Assembly: GCF_000282495.1 (NCBI RefSeq)
Contig: NZ_AKJE01000076.1
Location: 124,001 to 188,000 of the forward strand
From: Pseudomonas sp. GM79
Lineage (GTDB): Bacteria; Pseudomonadota; Gammaproteobacteria; Pseudomonadales; Pseudomonadaceae
Direction: 5' to 3'
Length of the DNA: 64,000 bases
Made by a program: the position numbers and the translations under genes. Under the pieces are notes generated by a model. That model was not told the DNA's origin. It saw nothing but the letters and a program-made list of their open reading frames with translations, and searched no databases. Shown piece by piece: positions 50,785 to 60,231 of the stretch. How positions within the stretch are numbered: position 1 is the stretch's first letter; the number at the start of each line of letters is the position of its first letter.

Positions 50785-52200
50785 TCACAGGCCTGCGTGG
50801 GCGGCGATGGCGGCGGCGATGGCCAGGGCCAGCTCTTCGGGTTTGCGCTTGATCGAGTAGTTGGTCAGTTCAGGGTGGCTTTCAACGAAGCTGGTGTTGA
50901 ACTGGCCGCTACGGAATTCCGGGTTACGCAGGATTTCCTGGTAATACGCGGCGGTGGTCTTGACCCCTTGCAGACGCATGTCGTCCAGAGCTCGCAAGCC
51001 ACGGTCCATCGCCTCTTCCCAGGTCAGCGCCCAGACCACCAGTTTCAGACACATGGAATCGTAGAACGGCGGAATGGTGTAACCGGTGTAGATCGCCGTA
51101 TCAGTGCGCACTCCAGGGCCGCCGGGCGCGTAGTAACGGGTGATCTTGCCGAAGCTCGGCAGGAAGTTGTTTTTCGGGTCTTCGGCGTTGATCCGGAACT
51201 GCAACGCGAAACCGCGGTGCTGGATGTCTTCCTGTTTCACCGAAAGCGGCAGGCCGGACGCGATGCGGATCTGCTCGCGCACAATGTCGATGCCAGTAAT
51301 TTCTTCGGTGATGGTGTGTTCCACCTGCACCCGGGTGTTCATCTCCATGAAGTACACCTCGCCCTCGGCGAGCAGGAACTCCACGGTGCCGGCGTTCTCG
51401 TAACCCACAGCCTTGGCCGCACGCACCGACAGATCGCCGATGTAGGCGCGCTGTTCCGGGGTGAGTTGCGGGCTCGGAGCGATCTCGATCAGCTTCTGGT
51501 TGCGACGCTGGATCGAGCAATCACGCTCGAACAGGTGCACCACGTTGCCGAAGCTGTCGCCGAGGATCTGCGCTTCGATGTGTTTCGGATTGACGATGCA
51601 TTTTTCCAGGAACACTTCCGCCGAACCGAAAGCCTTGGTGGCTTCGGAAATGACCCGCGGAAAGGCTTGTTCGAGTTCTTCGCGACTGTTGCAGCGACGA
51701 ATGCCGCGGCCGCCACCACCGGAGGTGGCCTTGAGCATTACCGGGTAACCGATGCGGTCGCCTTCGGTCAGGGCTTCTTCGATGCCCGACACGTTGCCTT
51801 CGGTGCCCGGGGTGACCGGTACGCCAGCCTTGATCATGCTGCGGCGCGCTTCGGTCTTGTCGCCCATGCGGCGAATCACTTCAGCCGATGGACCAATGAA
51901 TTTGATACCGCGTTCGGCGCAGATGTCTGCCAGCTCGGCATTTTCCGAAAGGAAGCCGTAGCCGGGGTGCAACGCGTCGCAACCGGTTTCCACCGCCAGA
52001 TTCACCAGCTTGCGCGGGTTGAGGTAGCCGGCCAGTGGCTCGGCACCGATGCTGTGGGCCTCGTCCGCACGCTTCACATGCAAGGCATGGCGGTCGGCGT
52101 CGGAATAGATCGCGACCGAGCGAATGCCCATTTCGGCGCAGGCGCGCACGATTCGTACGGCAATCTCACCACGGTTGGCAATCAGGATCTTTTTTATCAC
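50785..52200 (-). CDS. pycA: Pyruvate carboxylase subunit A (biotin carboxylase)
   Basis: 471 residues. ATP-grasp biotin carboxylase: KKILIANRGEIAVRI, HPGYGFLSENAELAD, the glycine loop KATSGGGGRGIRRC, EKCIVNPKHIEAQILGD, MEMNTRVQVEHTITEEITG. Charges the biotin of subunit B with CO2 from bicarbonate using ATP. Related to AccC, but the tight linkage with subunit B and the LysR regulator upstream point to pyruvate carboxylase. Divergent from the LysR gene; gap 190 bases. Confidence 0.95.
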   Translation of the reverse strand: MIKKILIANRGEIAVRIVRACAEMGIRSVAIYSDADRHALHVKRADEAHSIGAEPLAGYLNPRKLVNLAVETGCDALHPGYGFLSENAELADICAERGIKFIGPSAEVIRRMGDKTEARRSMIKAGVPVTPGTEGNVSGIEEALTEGDRIGYPVMLKATSGGGGRGIRRCNSREELEQAFPRVISEATKAFGSAEVFLEKCIVNPKHIEAQILGDSFGNVVHLFERDCSIQRRNQKLIEIAPSPQLTPEQRAYIGDLSVRAAKAVGYENAGTVEFLLAEGEVYFMEMNTRVQVEHTITEEITGIDIVREQIRIASGLPLSVKQEDIQHRGFALQFRINAEDPKNNFLPSFGKITRYYAPGGPGVRTDTAIYTGYTIPPFYDSMCLKLVVWALTWEEAMDRGLRALDDMRLQGVKTTAAYYQEILRNPEFRSGQFNTSFVESHPELTNYSIKRKPEELALAIAAAIAAHAGL

Positions 52201-52337
52201 TTGGAGGTTCCCTTGAGCCGGTGGTACCCACGACCTGTCACACCAGGTCGACGCGTGACCAAATGTTTCAATTCAGTCGCAGCTCCACACTAGCCTTCGC
52301 AAGGGATTAACAAAAATGAATAATAATTGGGTTACAC

Positions 52338-52353
52338 ATAAGCAAAGACTTAT
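52338..52353. promoter_or_regulatory. Candidate LysR operator in the pycA-pycR gap
   Basis: ATAAG-N6-CTTAT, a small inverted repeat with the T-N-A shape of LysR sites, 38 bases before the LysR gene. Tentative. Confidence 0.4.
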
Positions 52354-52390
52354 AGTTGAAGCATCAGCCTCCGCTCAGGGTCTCTAGAAA

Positions 52391-53353
52391 ATGCGTAAGT
52401 CATTGATGCGTATGACGTTGCGTCAATTGCAGATCTTCAATGAGGTGTGCGACTTAAGGTCCTACAGCCGTGCAGCCGACGAAATGTCTCTCACACAACC
52501 TGCCGTGAGCCTACAGATTCGTCAACTCGAAGAGCTGATCGGCCAACCGTTATTCGATTATGTCGGCAAAAAACTCTACATGACCGAGGCGGCCGAAGCA
52601 CTGCAGCGCGCCAGCCGGGACATTTTCGGGCGCCTGGAAAACCTCGATATGCAGCTGTCGGACATGCAAGGCTCACTGCAGGGTCAGCTGAAACTGGCGG
52701 TGGAATCCAGCGCCAAGTATTTCGTACCGCACCTGTTTGCCGCCTTCAAACGCCAGCATCCCGAAGTGAACCTGCACCTGACGGTGGTCAACCGTGGCCA
52801 GGTCATCCGGCGCCTGTCGGATAACCGTGATGATCTGGTGATCATGTCGATGGTCCCACAGGACATGGGGCTGGAGTTTCTACCGTTCCTCAACAACCCG
52901 ATTGTCGCCGTGGCGCCGCCGGATCATCCACTGTGTCACATGGGCCCGCTGCGCTTGCAGGATCTTGAGCCCTACACGTTGCTGTTGCGCGAACACGGTT
53001 CCGGCACGCGACTGGCTTGCGAAGAGTATTTCAAAGAGAAACGTGTGCACTTCACCCAAACCCAGGAGGTGGCCTCGGCCGAAGCGCAGCGTGAATGCGT
53101 ATTGGCGGGTCTGGGCGTGGCGCTGTTGACGCGCCACGCCCTGAACCTTGAATTGGCAACCGGCGGATTGATCGAGTTGCCAGTCGAAGAGCTGCCGCTG
53201 TACCGCAGTTGGTGCCTGGTGCAGGCCAAGGCCAAACGGCTGTCACCGGTGGCCCATGCATTCCTTGCGTTTATCCGCAGCGAACGGGCGCAGATCAGCG
53301 CGCTGGTTGAGCGTTTCGACGGGAAGCTGCGGGAGCCGCCTGCCAGTAATTGA
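52391..53353 (+). CDS. pycR: LysR-family regulator of pyruvate carboxylase
   Basis: 320 residues. N-terminal winged helix (LRQLQIFNEVCDLRSYSRAADEMSLTQPAVSLQIRQLEELIGQPLFDYVGKKLYMTEA) and a CysB-like substrate-binding domain (LKLAVESSAKYFVPHLFAAFKRQHPEVNLHL). Divergently arranged with pycA-pycB, as for the PycR regulator of P. aeruginosa. Several in-frame ATG codons near the start (positions 1, 6, 8) leave the exact N-terminus open. Its last 59 bases overlap the next gene on the opposite strand. Confidence 0.9.
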   Translation: MRKSLMRMTLRQLQIFNEVCDLRSYSRAADEMSLTQPAVSLQIRQLEELIGQPLFDYVGKKLYMTEAAEALQRASRDIFGRLENLDMQLSDMQGSLQGQLKLAVESSAKYFVPHLFAAFKRQHPEVNLHLTVVNRGQVIRRLSDNRDDLVIMSMVPQDMGLEFLPFLNNPIVAVAPPDHPLCHMGPLRLQDLEPYTLLLREHGSGTRLACEEYFKEKRVHFTQTQEVASAEAQRECVLAGLGVALLTRHALNLELATGGLIELPVEELPLYRSWCLVQAKAKRLSPVAHAFLAFIRSERAQISALVERFDGKLREPPASN

Positions 53354-53507
53354 GTTCCAGATCGTCAGGAAAATCGCCAATTTCGGCCAGTAGCTGGCGG
53401 CGTTCGCAGCGATCTTCGATGGCGCGGCGAAATTCCATGCGGCGCTGATCTTCTTGCTGGCGACGGGTTTTGACGGCGCTGTTGCGTTCTTCGTAGGGCT
53501 GAGCCAT
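53295..53507 (-). CDS. Small PA3496-like protein
   Basis: 70 residues from ATG 53507, with GGGAGA 9 bases upstream. Highly charged, probably helical: MAQPYEERNSAVKTRRQQEDQRRMEFRRAIEDRCERRQLLAEIGDFPDDLELNYW-type sequence. It resembles the small PA3496 family (putative envelope-integrity proteins) of pseudomonads; I judge by pattern only. Its 3' end overlaps the 3' end of pycR by 59 bases in antiparallel orientation. Confidence 0.7.
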   Translation of the reverse strand: MAQPYEERNSAVKTRRQQEDQRRMEFRRAIEDRCERRQLLAEIGDFPDDLELNYWQAAPAASRRNAQPAR

Positions 53508-53625
53508 TTCGAGTCTCCCAAGGCGAGTACGGGAGTTACAAGATAGGTGCCAGGGATGACGGTTTGGCGGCGGGAGGGTGACAGGGAGATGAAAATAATC
53601 GATTGATGTGGTGAATTTGATGACG

Positions 53626-53720
53626 CCTTCGCGGGCAAGCCCGCTCCCACAGGGTTCGGTGGTGTTCACGCCTTTTGCGCAACACCGCCGATCCTTGTGG
53701 GAGCGGGCTTGCCCGCGAAT
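53626..53720. repeat. REP doublet (tail-to-tail, CGCGGGC variant)
   Basis: Inverted pair with GCGGGCAAGCCCGCTCCCAC and its complement, between the small gene and hexR. Confidence 0.9.
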
Positions 53721-53758
53721 GAAGGTCAGAACGACCTTCCAGCAATCTCAGATCAGAA

Positions 53759-54625
53759 TCAATCGTCCAGCGCTTTCACCGATTTGGGCGACAGCCGCAA
53801 GCTGCGAAGGCTGCGTTTGACGCTTTTCAGGTGATTGACCAGGCTCGGACCGCGGGCCATGGCCACGCCCATCGCCAGCACATCGATCACTACCAGGTGC
53901 GCAATGCGCGACGTCAGTGGCGTATAGATTTCGGTGTCTTCATGCACATCGATCGCCAGATTGACGGTCGACAACTCGGCCAACGGTGTCTGGCTCGGGC
54001 ACAACGTGATCAGCGAAGCGCCGCTCTCGCGCACCAGATTGGCCGTGATCAACAGGTCCTTGGAACGCCCGGATTGGGAAATACAAATCGCCACGTCGCT
54101 CGGCTTCAAAGTGACCGCCGACATCGCCTGCATGTGCGGGTCGGAATACGCCGCTGCAGTCAGCAGTAAACGGAAGAACTTGTGCTGGGCATCCGCCGCC
54201 ACTGCGCCCGACGCACCGAAGCCATAGAACTCGACACGCTGGGCCTGAGACATGAGCGACACAGCCCTCTGCAACTCCACCGGATCGAGTTTCTCGCGAA
54301 CCTCCATCAGCGTATGCAGGGTGGTGTCGAAGATTTTCAGGCTGTAATCGGCGACTGAATCGTCTTCATGGATCGCGAACTGCCCGAAGCTCGCGCCAGC
54401 CGCCAGGCTCTGCGCCAGTTTCAATTTCAAATCCTGGAACCCGGAGCAACCAATGGCGCGGCAAAACCGCACGATGGTCGGCTCGCTGATGCCCACGCTG
54501 TGGGCCAGGTCGGCCATGGAGCTGTGCATCACCGCCGCAGGGTCAAGCAGCACGTGGTCGGCGACTTTGAGCTCCGACTTGCGTAACAGGTGGCGGGACT
54601 GGGCGATGTGTTGCAGCAGATTCAA
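53759..54625 (-). CDS. RpiR-family regulator, HexR-like
   Basis: 288 residues. N-terminal RpiR helix-turn-helix (MNLLQHIAQSRHLLRKSELKVADHVLLDPAAVMHSSMADLAHSVGISEPTIVRFCRAIGCSGFQDLKLKLAQSL) and a C-terminal SIS sugar-phosphate domain (VEFYGFGASGAVAADAQHKFFRL, AICISQSGRSKDLL). HexR represses glucose and Entner-Doudoroff genes and is released by KDPG. A perfect HexR-type palindrome lies 48 bases upstream, so autoregulation is likely. Pseudomonads can carry two such paralogues; this is the copy next to the pyruvate carboxylase genes. Confidence 0.9.
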   Translation of the reverse strand: MNLLQHIAQSRHLLRKSELKVADHVLLDPAAVMHSSMADLAHSVGISEPTIVRFCRAIGCSGFQDLKLKLAQSLAAGASFGQFAIHEDDSVADYSLKIFDTTLHTLMEVREKLDPVELQRAVSLMSQAQRVEFYGFGASGAVAADAQHKFFRLLLTAAAYSDPHMQAMSAVTLKPSDVAICISQSGRSKDLLITANLVRESGASLITLCPSQTPLAELSTVNLAIDVHEDTEIYTPLTSRIAHLVVIDVLAMGVAMARGPSLVNHLKSVKRSLRSLRLSPKSVKALDD

Positions 54626-54672
54626 GGGGCTGGACTCTTTGTTATTGGCAGGTGCCGGGGATGTAGCACGCT

Positions 54673-54687
54673 TGTAGTTATACTACA
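54673..54687. promoter_or_regulatory. HexR-type operator
   Basis: TGTAGTTATACTACA, a perfect palindrome matching the TGTARTWWWAYTACA HexR consensus, 48 bases upstream of the hexR-like gene. Confidence 0.85.
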
Positions 54688-54767
54688 TGAATCGGCTCTT
54701 TGCCTGCTCAATGCGTAACTCAATGCCCCCATTTCATGCGCCATGCGCTCCATGTAGCCCTCTCGGT

Positions 54768-54901
54768 CCTTGTAGCAGCTGGCGAAGCCTGCGTTCGGCT
54801 GCGAAGCAGTCGTAAAACCTGCTTGCCGGATTTTTCCGGTTAAACCATATCCATCTTCACGACGGCTTCGCAGCCGAACGCAGCCTTCGCCAGTTCTACA
54901 A
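54768..54901. repeat. Long inverted repeat overlapping a gene end
   Basis: TGTAGCAGCTGGCGAAGCCTG... and its imperfect inverted copy ...GCCTTCGCCAGTTCTACA; arms of about 40 bases. The right arm contains the stop codon of the GGDEF-EAL gene (CTA at 54896-54898). Confidence 0.85.
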
Positions 54902-57769
54902 AGGGTTGGCGTCGCGACGTAAAAGCTCGGCCAGGTTGGCGGCCTCGACCGGACGACTGATCAAATACCCCTGCACTTCATCGCAGCGCTCGACTTTCAG
55001 AAACTCCAGCTGCTCCGGCCGCTCCACCCCTTCAGCCACCACCTTCAACGACAGGCCATGGGCCATGGCAATGATCGCCCGGGTGATCGCCGCATCCTCA
55101 CTGCTCTCCCCCAAACCGCGGATAAACGCCTGATCGATTTTCACGTAGTCCACAGGGATGCGCTTGAGATAGCTCAGCGACGAATAGCCAGTGCCAAAAT
55201 CGTCGATGGCCAGTTTCACCCCAAGGTCGCGCAACTGCTGGAAGGTCGCAATGATGTGCTCGACGCTGTCCAGCAACTGGCTTTCGGTGAGCTCCAGTTC
55301 CAGGTAGTGCGGCGCCAGGCCGGTTTCCTCCAGCACCTGGCGCACCAGGCTCACCAGTTTCCCCTGTCGCAACTGATGCACCGACAGATTGACCGACACC
55401 CGAATCGGCTCCAGTCCCTGACGCTGCCACTCGCAGGCTTGCCAACAGGCCTGGCGTAAAACGAACTCGCCAATAGCGCCGATCAGCCCCGTTTCCTCGG
55501 CCAGGCCGATGAAACTCCCCGGCGGCACTTGGCCCAGAGTCGGGTGATGCCAGCGTACCAATGCCTCGGCGGCATTCAGCCGGCCGGTGGCGAGGCAGAG
55601 TTTCGGTTGATAAAACACTTTCAACTGCTTTTCTTCGATGGCTTTGCGCAACTGGTTCTCGAGCTGCAAACGCTCGAGCGTGCTGGCTTGCAGGCTGTCG
55701 GTATAAAACTGGAAGTTGTTGCCGCCCAAGTGTTTGGCATGCTGCATGGCCATGTTCGACTGGCTGACCAGCGCAGAAATCTCCCGCGCGGTGTCCGGTA
55801 ACAGGCTGATGCCCATGGACGCGCTCATCACCAATTCATGACCCTCGACGGTGATCGGCAAACGCAGCTTGGTCGACAATCGGGTCGCCACGCGCGCCAG
55901 GCTCGACAGGTTGCCGTAGGTATCGAACAGCACTGCAAATTCATCACCGGACAACCGGGCGATGGTGTCCGCTTCCGGCAGCGCATTGACCAGACGCCGG
56001 GACATTTTCTGCAATAACTGATCGGCGATTTCGTGGCCGAGGCTGTCGTTGAGCAGCTTGAATCGATCCAGATTGATGTGCAGCAGTGCCAGGCTACGCC
56101 GACCGCCCTGACGCACCCGCTGATGAGCCTCATGCAGCCGTTCGCGGAACAACGATCGGTTGGCCAATCCCGTGAGCTCGTCGTAATGGGCGAGGTAACG
56201 CATGCGCTCTTCGGACTCACGCCGAGCAGACAGATCAGCGAAGAAGCCGACAATATGACTCACTTTTCCCCGTGAATCACGCACCGCATTCAATTGCAAC
56301 CATTGCGGATACAACTCGCCATTCTTGCGCGTTTCGACCAACTCGCCTTGCCAGCTACCGTGCAGCTCCAGCGCCTGACGAATCGCTGCGTAATGCCGGC
56401 GCGCGTCGCGACTGCAGGGTAACTCGACCACATTGCGCCCGAGCATGTCGTCGATGTCATAGCCAGTCACCCGACTGAAGGCCTGATTGGCAGCAATCAG
56501 CGCGTAATTAGGGTCAAGAATGACGATGCCCTCGCTGGCGGCCTCGAACACCGTCGCCGCCAGTTGACGCTGCTCTTCCAGGTGCTTGCTGGCACTGATA
56601 TCGCGTCGAGTGCCGACCATACGGATCACCCGGCCGTTTTCGCTACGCTCAACCGCTCGACCACGGTCCTCGATCCAGACCCAATGGCCATCGCTATGCC
56701 GTACTCGATATTCGATCTGATAATCCTCGGTACGGCCCTTCAAATGCTCGACCAGCGCCCTCTTCAGCGCTGGCAAGTCGTCGGGGTGCAGCCTCGGCTT
56801 GAGGTGGCGGAGCATCGCCGTCACGTATTCCGGCTCTAGCCCGAACAACTCCTGGAGCTGAGTGTGATGGACTTCGTCTGTCTGCAGGTTCCAGTCCCAC
56901 AAACCGAGTTCGCTCGCCTTCAACGCCAGCGCCAGCCGCGCTTCGCTCTTGCTCAGGGCCTGGTTGGCCGCGTCCAGCTCCAGACTGCGTTGGACGACCC
57001 GATTTTCGAGATCGACCTGGGTTTCACGTAATTCGTCTTCGGCGCGGCGGCGCTGGTCGATTTCCTTGGCCAGTTCGTGGTTGAGCTGATCGCTGCGACG
57101 TTGCGCCTGCTGCAAGTGCTCGATCAGGGCCTGATTTTGAAAGCGCCGCAACAACCCCTGGTTGATCAGCCGATTGACCTGCCAGGCGACCACGCTCAAC
57201 GAACCCAGCAATATCAGCCCAAACCAGCCCCAGCCCTGTTCCTGTTCATCCCCGCCCCAGAACAGATAGCCGATGGCCGGCAACAGACAGGGCAAGGTAA
57301 AGGACAGAAAAGCCGGCAGGCTGACGGCATAGGCGACGCTGGCCGAGAGCGCCGCGGCGCCGATCAGGCCGAACACCCAGGCTTGCTGCATGAAATTGTC
57401 CGCGGGCACCAACGCGATGCCGGCACCGGCCAGGGTCAGGCCAGTCATCGCAGAGCCGAGCATGAACATGCGACGCCAGACCGGATGGGCCTGACGGTTG
57501 GGAATCGCCGAATCGAAAGCCGCGACTTGAATCACCCGCAACGCCACCAGCGACAATAACCAGATCAGCCAGACGCTCACCACGAAGTAACGCTGCGGGC
57601 TCCAGAGCAGGCCGGCGCACACCAGACCGTTGATCAGCATGAACAGCGTAGGCAACAGTGAGCCCTGGTACAGCAGACGCGTGCGTTCTACCGCCATTTC
57701 CATGGCGTACTGTTTGCGGATAACCCGGGGCTCCACAGAGGGGCCCGACAGGTCGGAGCTGAGGGTCAT
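54896..57769 (-). CDS. PAS-GGDEF-EAL membrane protein (c-di-GMP signalling)
   Basis: 957 residues from ATG 57769. Six membrane helices (~35-200), a coiled segment (~205-275), two PAS domains (~280-392 and ~400-515), a GGDEF domain (~522-680) and an EAL domain (~695-955). The GGDEF motif is SGDEF (607-611). The EAL domain keeps the catalytic set: AAEALVRWHHP, ELTESQLLD, IDDFGTGYSSLSYLKR, VDYVKIDQAFIRGL and EGVERPEQL. Net phosphodiesterase activity, degrading c-di-GMP, is therefore more likely than synthesis. Divergent from uvrD. Confidence 0.9.
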   Translation of the reverse strand: MTLSSDLSGPSVEPRVIRKQYAMEMAVERTRLLYQGSLLPTLFMLINGLVCAGLLWSPQRYFVVSVWLIWLLSLVALRVIQVAAFDSAIPNRQAHPVWRRMFMLGSAMTGLTLAGAGIALVPADNFMQQAWVFGLIGAAALSASVAYAVSLPAFLSFTLPCLLPAIGYLFWGGDEQEQGWGWFGLILLGSLSVVAWQVNRLINQGLLRRFQNQALIEHLQQAQRRSDQLNHELAKEIDQRRRAEDELRETQVDLENRVVQRSLELDAANQALSKSEARLALALKASELGLWDWNLQTDEVHHTQLQELFGLEPEYVTAMLRHLKPRLHPDDLPALKRALVEHLKGRTEDYQIEYRVRHSDGHWVWIEDRGRAVERSENGRVIRMVGTRRDISASKHLEEQRQLAATVFEAASEGIVILDPNYALIAANQAFSRVTGYDIDDMLGRNVVELPCSRDARRHYAAIRQALELHGSWQGELVETRKNGELYPQWLQLNAVRDSRGKVSHIVGFFADLSARRESEERMRYLAHYDELTGLANRSLFRERLHEAHQRVRQGGRRSLALLHINLDRFKLLNDSLGHEIADQLLQKMSRRLVNALPEADTIARLSGDEFAVLFDTYGNLSSLARVATRLSTKLRLPITVEGHELVMSASMGISLLPDTAREISALVSQSNMAMQHAKHLGGNNFQFYTDSLQASTLERLQLENQLRKAIEEKQLKVFYQPKLCLATGRLNAAEALVRWHHPTLGQVPPGSFIGLAEETGLIGAIGEFVLRQACWQACEWQRQGLEPIRVSVNLSVHQLRQGKLVSLVRQVLEETGLAPHYLELELTESQLLDSVEHIIATFQQLRDLGVKLAIDDFGTGYSSLSYLKRIPVDYVKIDQAFIRGLGESSEDAAITRAIIAMAHGLSLKVVAEGVERPEQLEFLKVERCDEVQGYLISRPVEAANLAELLRRDANPL

Positions 57770-58027
57770 AGGCAATGTTCTTGTTCTTATAGTGAGCATG
57801 CGAGCCCGAATTGTGCACGGAGCATACACAAGCAAATGCCCGGACCAAACTGCCTCAGGTCATAAAACAGACAAAAATATCGGCTACCTGCATAGACTCC
57901 AAAAGCAGCCAGACGAGCCCCGCCAACGCTTGCAGCCGGTGACCGACCGGTCGTCATCGGTGCTTCTTTCATCGGCTAATGCAAAGCTCGGTTTGCCCGG
58001 TGTGACGGCGCACCCTAGAATGCCCCG

Positions 58028-60211
58028 ATGCGCGATGATCTCTCCCTTCTGCTGAACTCCCTCAACGATGCCCAACGTCAGGCTGTAGCTGCCTCTGTGG
58101 GTCGTCAGTTGGTCCTGGCCGGTGCTGGCTCCGGTAAAACCCGAGTGCTGGTGCACCGTATTGCCTGGTTGATCCAGGTCGAAAACGCCTCGCCCCACTC
58201 CATTCTGTCGGTGACCTTCACCAACAAGGCCGCTGCCGAGATGCGTCATCGCATCGAGCAGCTGATGGGTATCAACCCGGCCGGCATGTGGGTCGGCACC
58301 TTCCACGGCCTGGCGCACCGCTTGCTGCGGGCGCACTGGCAGGAAGCCGGCCTGAGCCAGACTTTCCAGATTCTCGACAGCGACGACCAGCAACGGCTGG
58401 TCAAGCGGGTGATCCGCGAGCTGGGTCTGGACGAGCAACGCTGGCCGGCCCGACAGGCCCAGTGGTTCATCAACGGGCAGAAAGACGAAGGTCTGCGCCC
58501 ACAACATATTCAAGCCAGCGGCGATCTGTTCCTGGCGACCATGCGCAGCATTTATGAAGCCTATGAGGCCGCGTGCCTGCGCGCCGGCGTCATCGATTTC
58601 TCTGAACTGCTGTTGCGCGCCCTCGATCTGTGGCGCGATCACCCGGGCCTGCTCGCCCATTATCAGAAGCGCTTCCGGCACATTCTGGTGGACGAATTCC
58701 AGGACACCAACGCCGTGCAGTACGCCTGGTTGCGTCTGCTGGCCAAGGGTGGCGACAGCCTGATGGTGGTCGGCGACGACGATCAGTCGATCTATGGCTG
58801 GCGCGGCGCGAAAATCGAGAACATTTATCAGTATTCCGACGACTTCCCCGATGCCCAGATCATTCGTCTGGAGCAAAACTACCGCTCCACAGCCGGGATC
58901 CTCAAAGCCGCCAACGCCCTGATCGCCAACAATACCGGGCGCATGGGCAAAGAGTTGTGGACCGATGGCGGCGAAGGCGAAGCAATCAATCTGTACGCGG
59001 CGTTCAACGAACACGATGAAGCACGCTACGTGGTTGAAACCATCGAAAGCGCGCTGAAAACTGGCTTGGCTCGCAGCGATATCGCGATTTTGTACCGCTC
59101 CAACGCCCAATCGCGCGTTTTGGAAGAAGCCTTGCTGCGTGAGCGCATTCCATACCGCATTTATGGCGGTCAGCGCTTCTTCGAACGGGCTGAAATCAAG
59201 AACGCCATGGCGTACCTGCGTTTGCTGGAAGGCCGTGGCAACGATGCGGCCCTTGAGCGCGTGATCAACGTTCCGGCCCGTGGCATTGGCGAAAAAACCG
59301 TCGAAGCCATACGCGATCATGCGCGCCACAGCCATGTGTCAATGTGGGAAGCCATGCGTCAGCTGGTGGCGAACAAAGGCCTGACCGGTCGCGCTGCCGG
59401 TGCCCTTGGGGCATTTATGGAGCTGATCGAGAACCTCGCCGCCAAGTGCATGGAAATGCCGCTGCACTTGATGACCCAAACCGTGATCGAGCAATCGGGG
59501 CTGATTGCCTACCACCAGGCGGAGAAAGGCGAGAAAGGCCAGGCCCGGGTAGAAAACCTTGAGGAATTGGTCAGCGCCGCGCGTAACTTCGAAAACCCGG
59601 AAGAGGATGAAGAGCAGTCGCCATTGGCGGCGTTCCTCGGTCACGCCTCGCTGGAGGCCGGAGACACCCAGGCCGACGAACACGAAGACAGCATTCAGTT
59701 GATGACCCTGCACAGCGCCAAGGGCCTGGAATTCCCTTACGTGTTCCTGGTGGGCATGGAAGAAGGCCTGTTTCCGCACAAGATGAGCCTGGAAGAACCC
59801 GGCCGTCTTGAAGAGGAACGCCGCCTGGCCTACGTCGGTATCACCCGGGCGATGCAGAATCTGGTGCTGACTTATGCTGAAACCCGACGCCTGTACGGCA
59901 GCGAGACCTACAACAAGGTGTCGCGTTTCGTACGTGAAGTGCCGAAAGGCCTGATTCAGGAAGTGCGGCTGTCCAACAGCGTCAGCCGCCCGTTCGGCGG
60001 TGGCCAGCAGCAGAGTTCCAGCAGCCTGTTCGGCGGCAGCGAGATCCCGGACACCGGGTTCAGCCTCGGTCAGACCGTGCGGCATTCGGTGTTCGGCGAT
60101 GGTGTGATCCTGAATTTCGAAGGCGCCGGCGCTCAGGCGCGGGTGCAGGTGAACTTCAGCGAAGGCAGCAAGTGGTTGATGCTGGGTTACGCCAAGCTGG
60201 AAGCGGTATAA
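58028..60211 (+). CDS. uvrD: DNA helicase II UvrD
   Basis: 727 residues, close to E. coli UvrD (720). SF1A helicase: LNDAQRQAVAA (Q motif), LVLAGAGSGKTRVL (Walker A), VTFTNKAAAEMRHR (Ia), LVDEFQDTNAVQ (II), VVGDDDQSIYGWRGA (III), LEQNYRSTAGIL (IV), GLEFPYVFLVGMEEGLFPH (V) and YVGITRAMQNLVLTYAETRRLYG (VI). Unwinds DNA 3'-5' in mismatch and excision repair. No LexA box is seen in the divergent gap. A REP pair follows. Confidence 0.96.
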   Translation: MRDDLSLLLNSLNDAQRQAVAASVGRQLVLAGAGSGKTRVLVHRIAWLIQVENASPHSILSVTFTNKAAAEMRHRIEQLMGINPAGMWVGTFHGLAHRLLRAHWQEAGLSQTFQILDSDDQQRLVKRVIRELGLDEQRWPARQAQWFINGQKDEGLRPQHIQASGDLFLATMRSIYEAYEAACLRAGVIDFSELLLRALDLWRDHPGLLAHYQKRFRHILVDEFQDTNAVQYAWLRLLAKGGDSLMVVGDDDQSIYGWRGAKIENIYQYSDDFPDAQIIRLEQNYRSTAGILKAANALIANNTGRMGKELWTDGGEGEAINLYAAFNEHDEARYVVETIESALKTGLARSDIAILYRSNAQSRVLEEALLRERIPYRIYGGQRFFERAEIKNAMAYLRLLEGRGNDAALERVINVPARGIGEKTVEAIRDHARHSHVSMWEAMRQLVANKGLTGRAAGALGAFMELIENLAAKCMEMPLHLMTQTVIEQSGLIAYHQAEKGEKGQARVENLEELVSAARNFENPEEDEEQSPLAAFLGHASLEAGDTQADEHEDSIQLMTLHSAKGLEFPYVFLVGMEEGLFPHKMSLEEPGRLEEERRLAYVGITRAMQNLVLTYAETRRLYGSETYNKVSRFVREVPKGLIQEVRLSNSVSRPFGGGQQQSSSSLFGGSEIPDTGFSLGQTVRHSVFGDGVILNFEGAGAQARVQVNFSEGSKWLMLGYAKLEAV

Positions 60212-60231
60212 AGCCCGCCGCAGGGCTTTTC

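Noticed and set aside
50773..52293. Long + strand frame over pycA
   Set aside because: Same shadow pattern as other antisense frames; pycA on the minus strand is clear.
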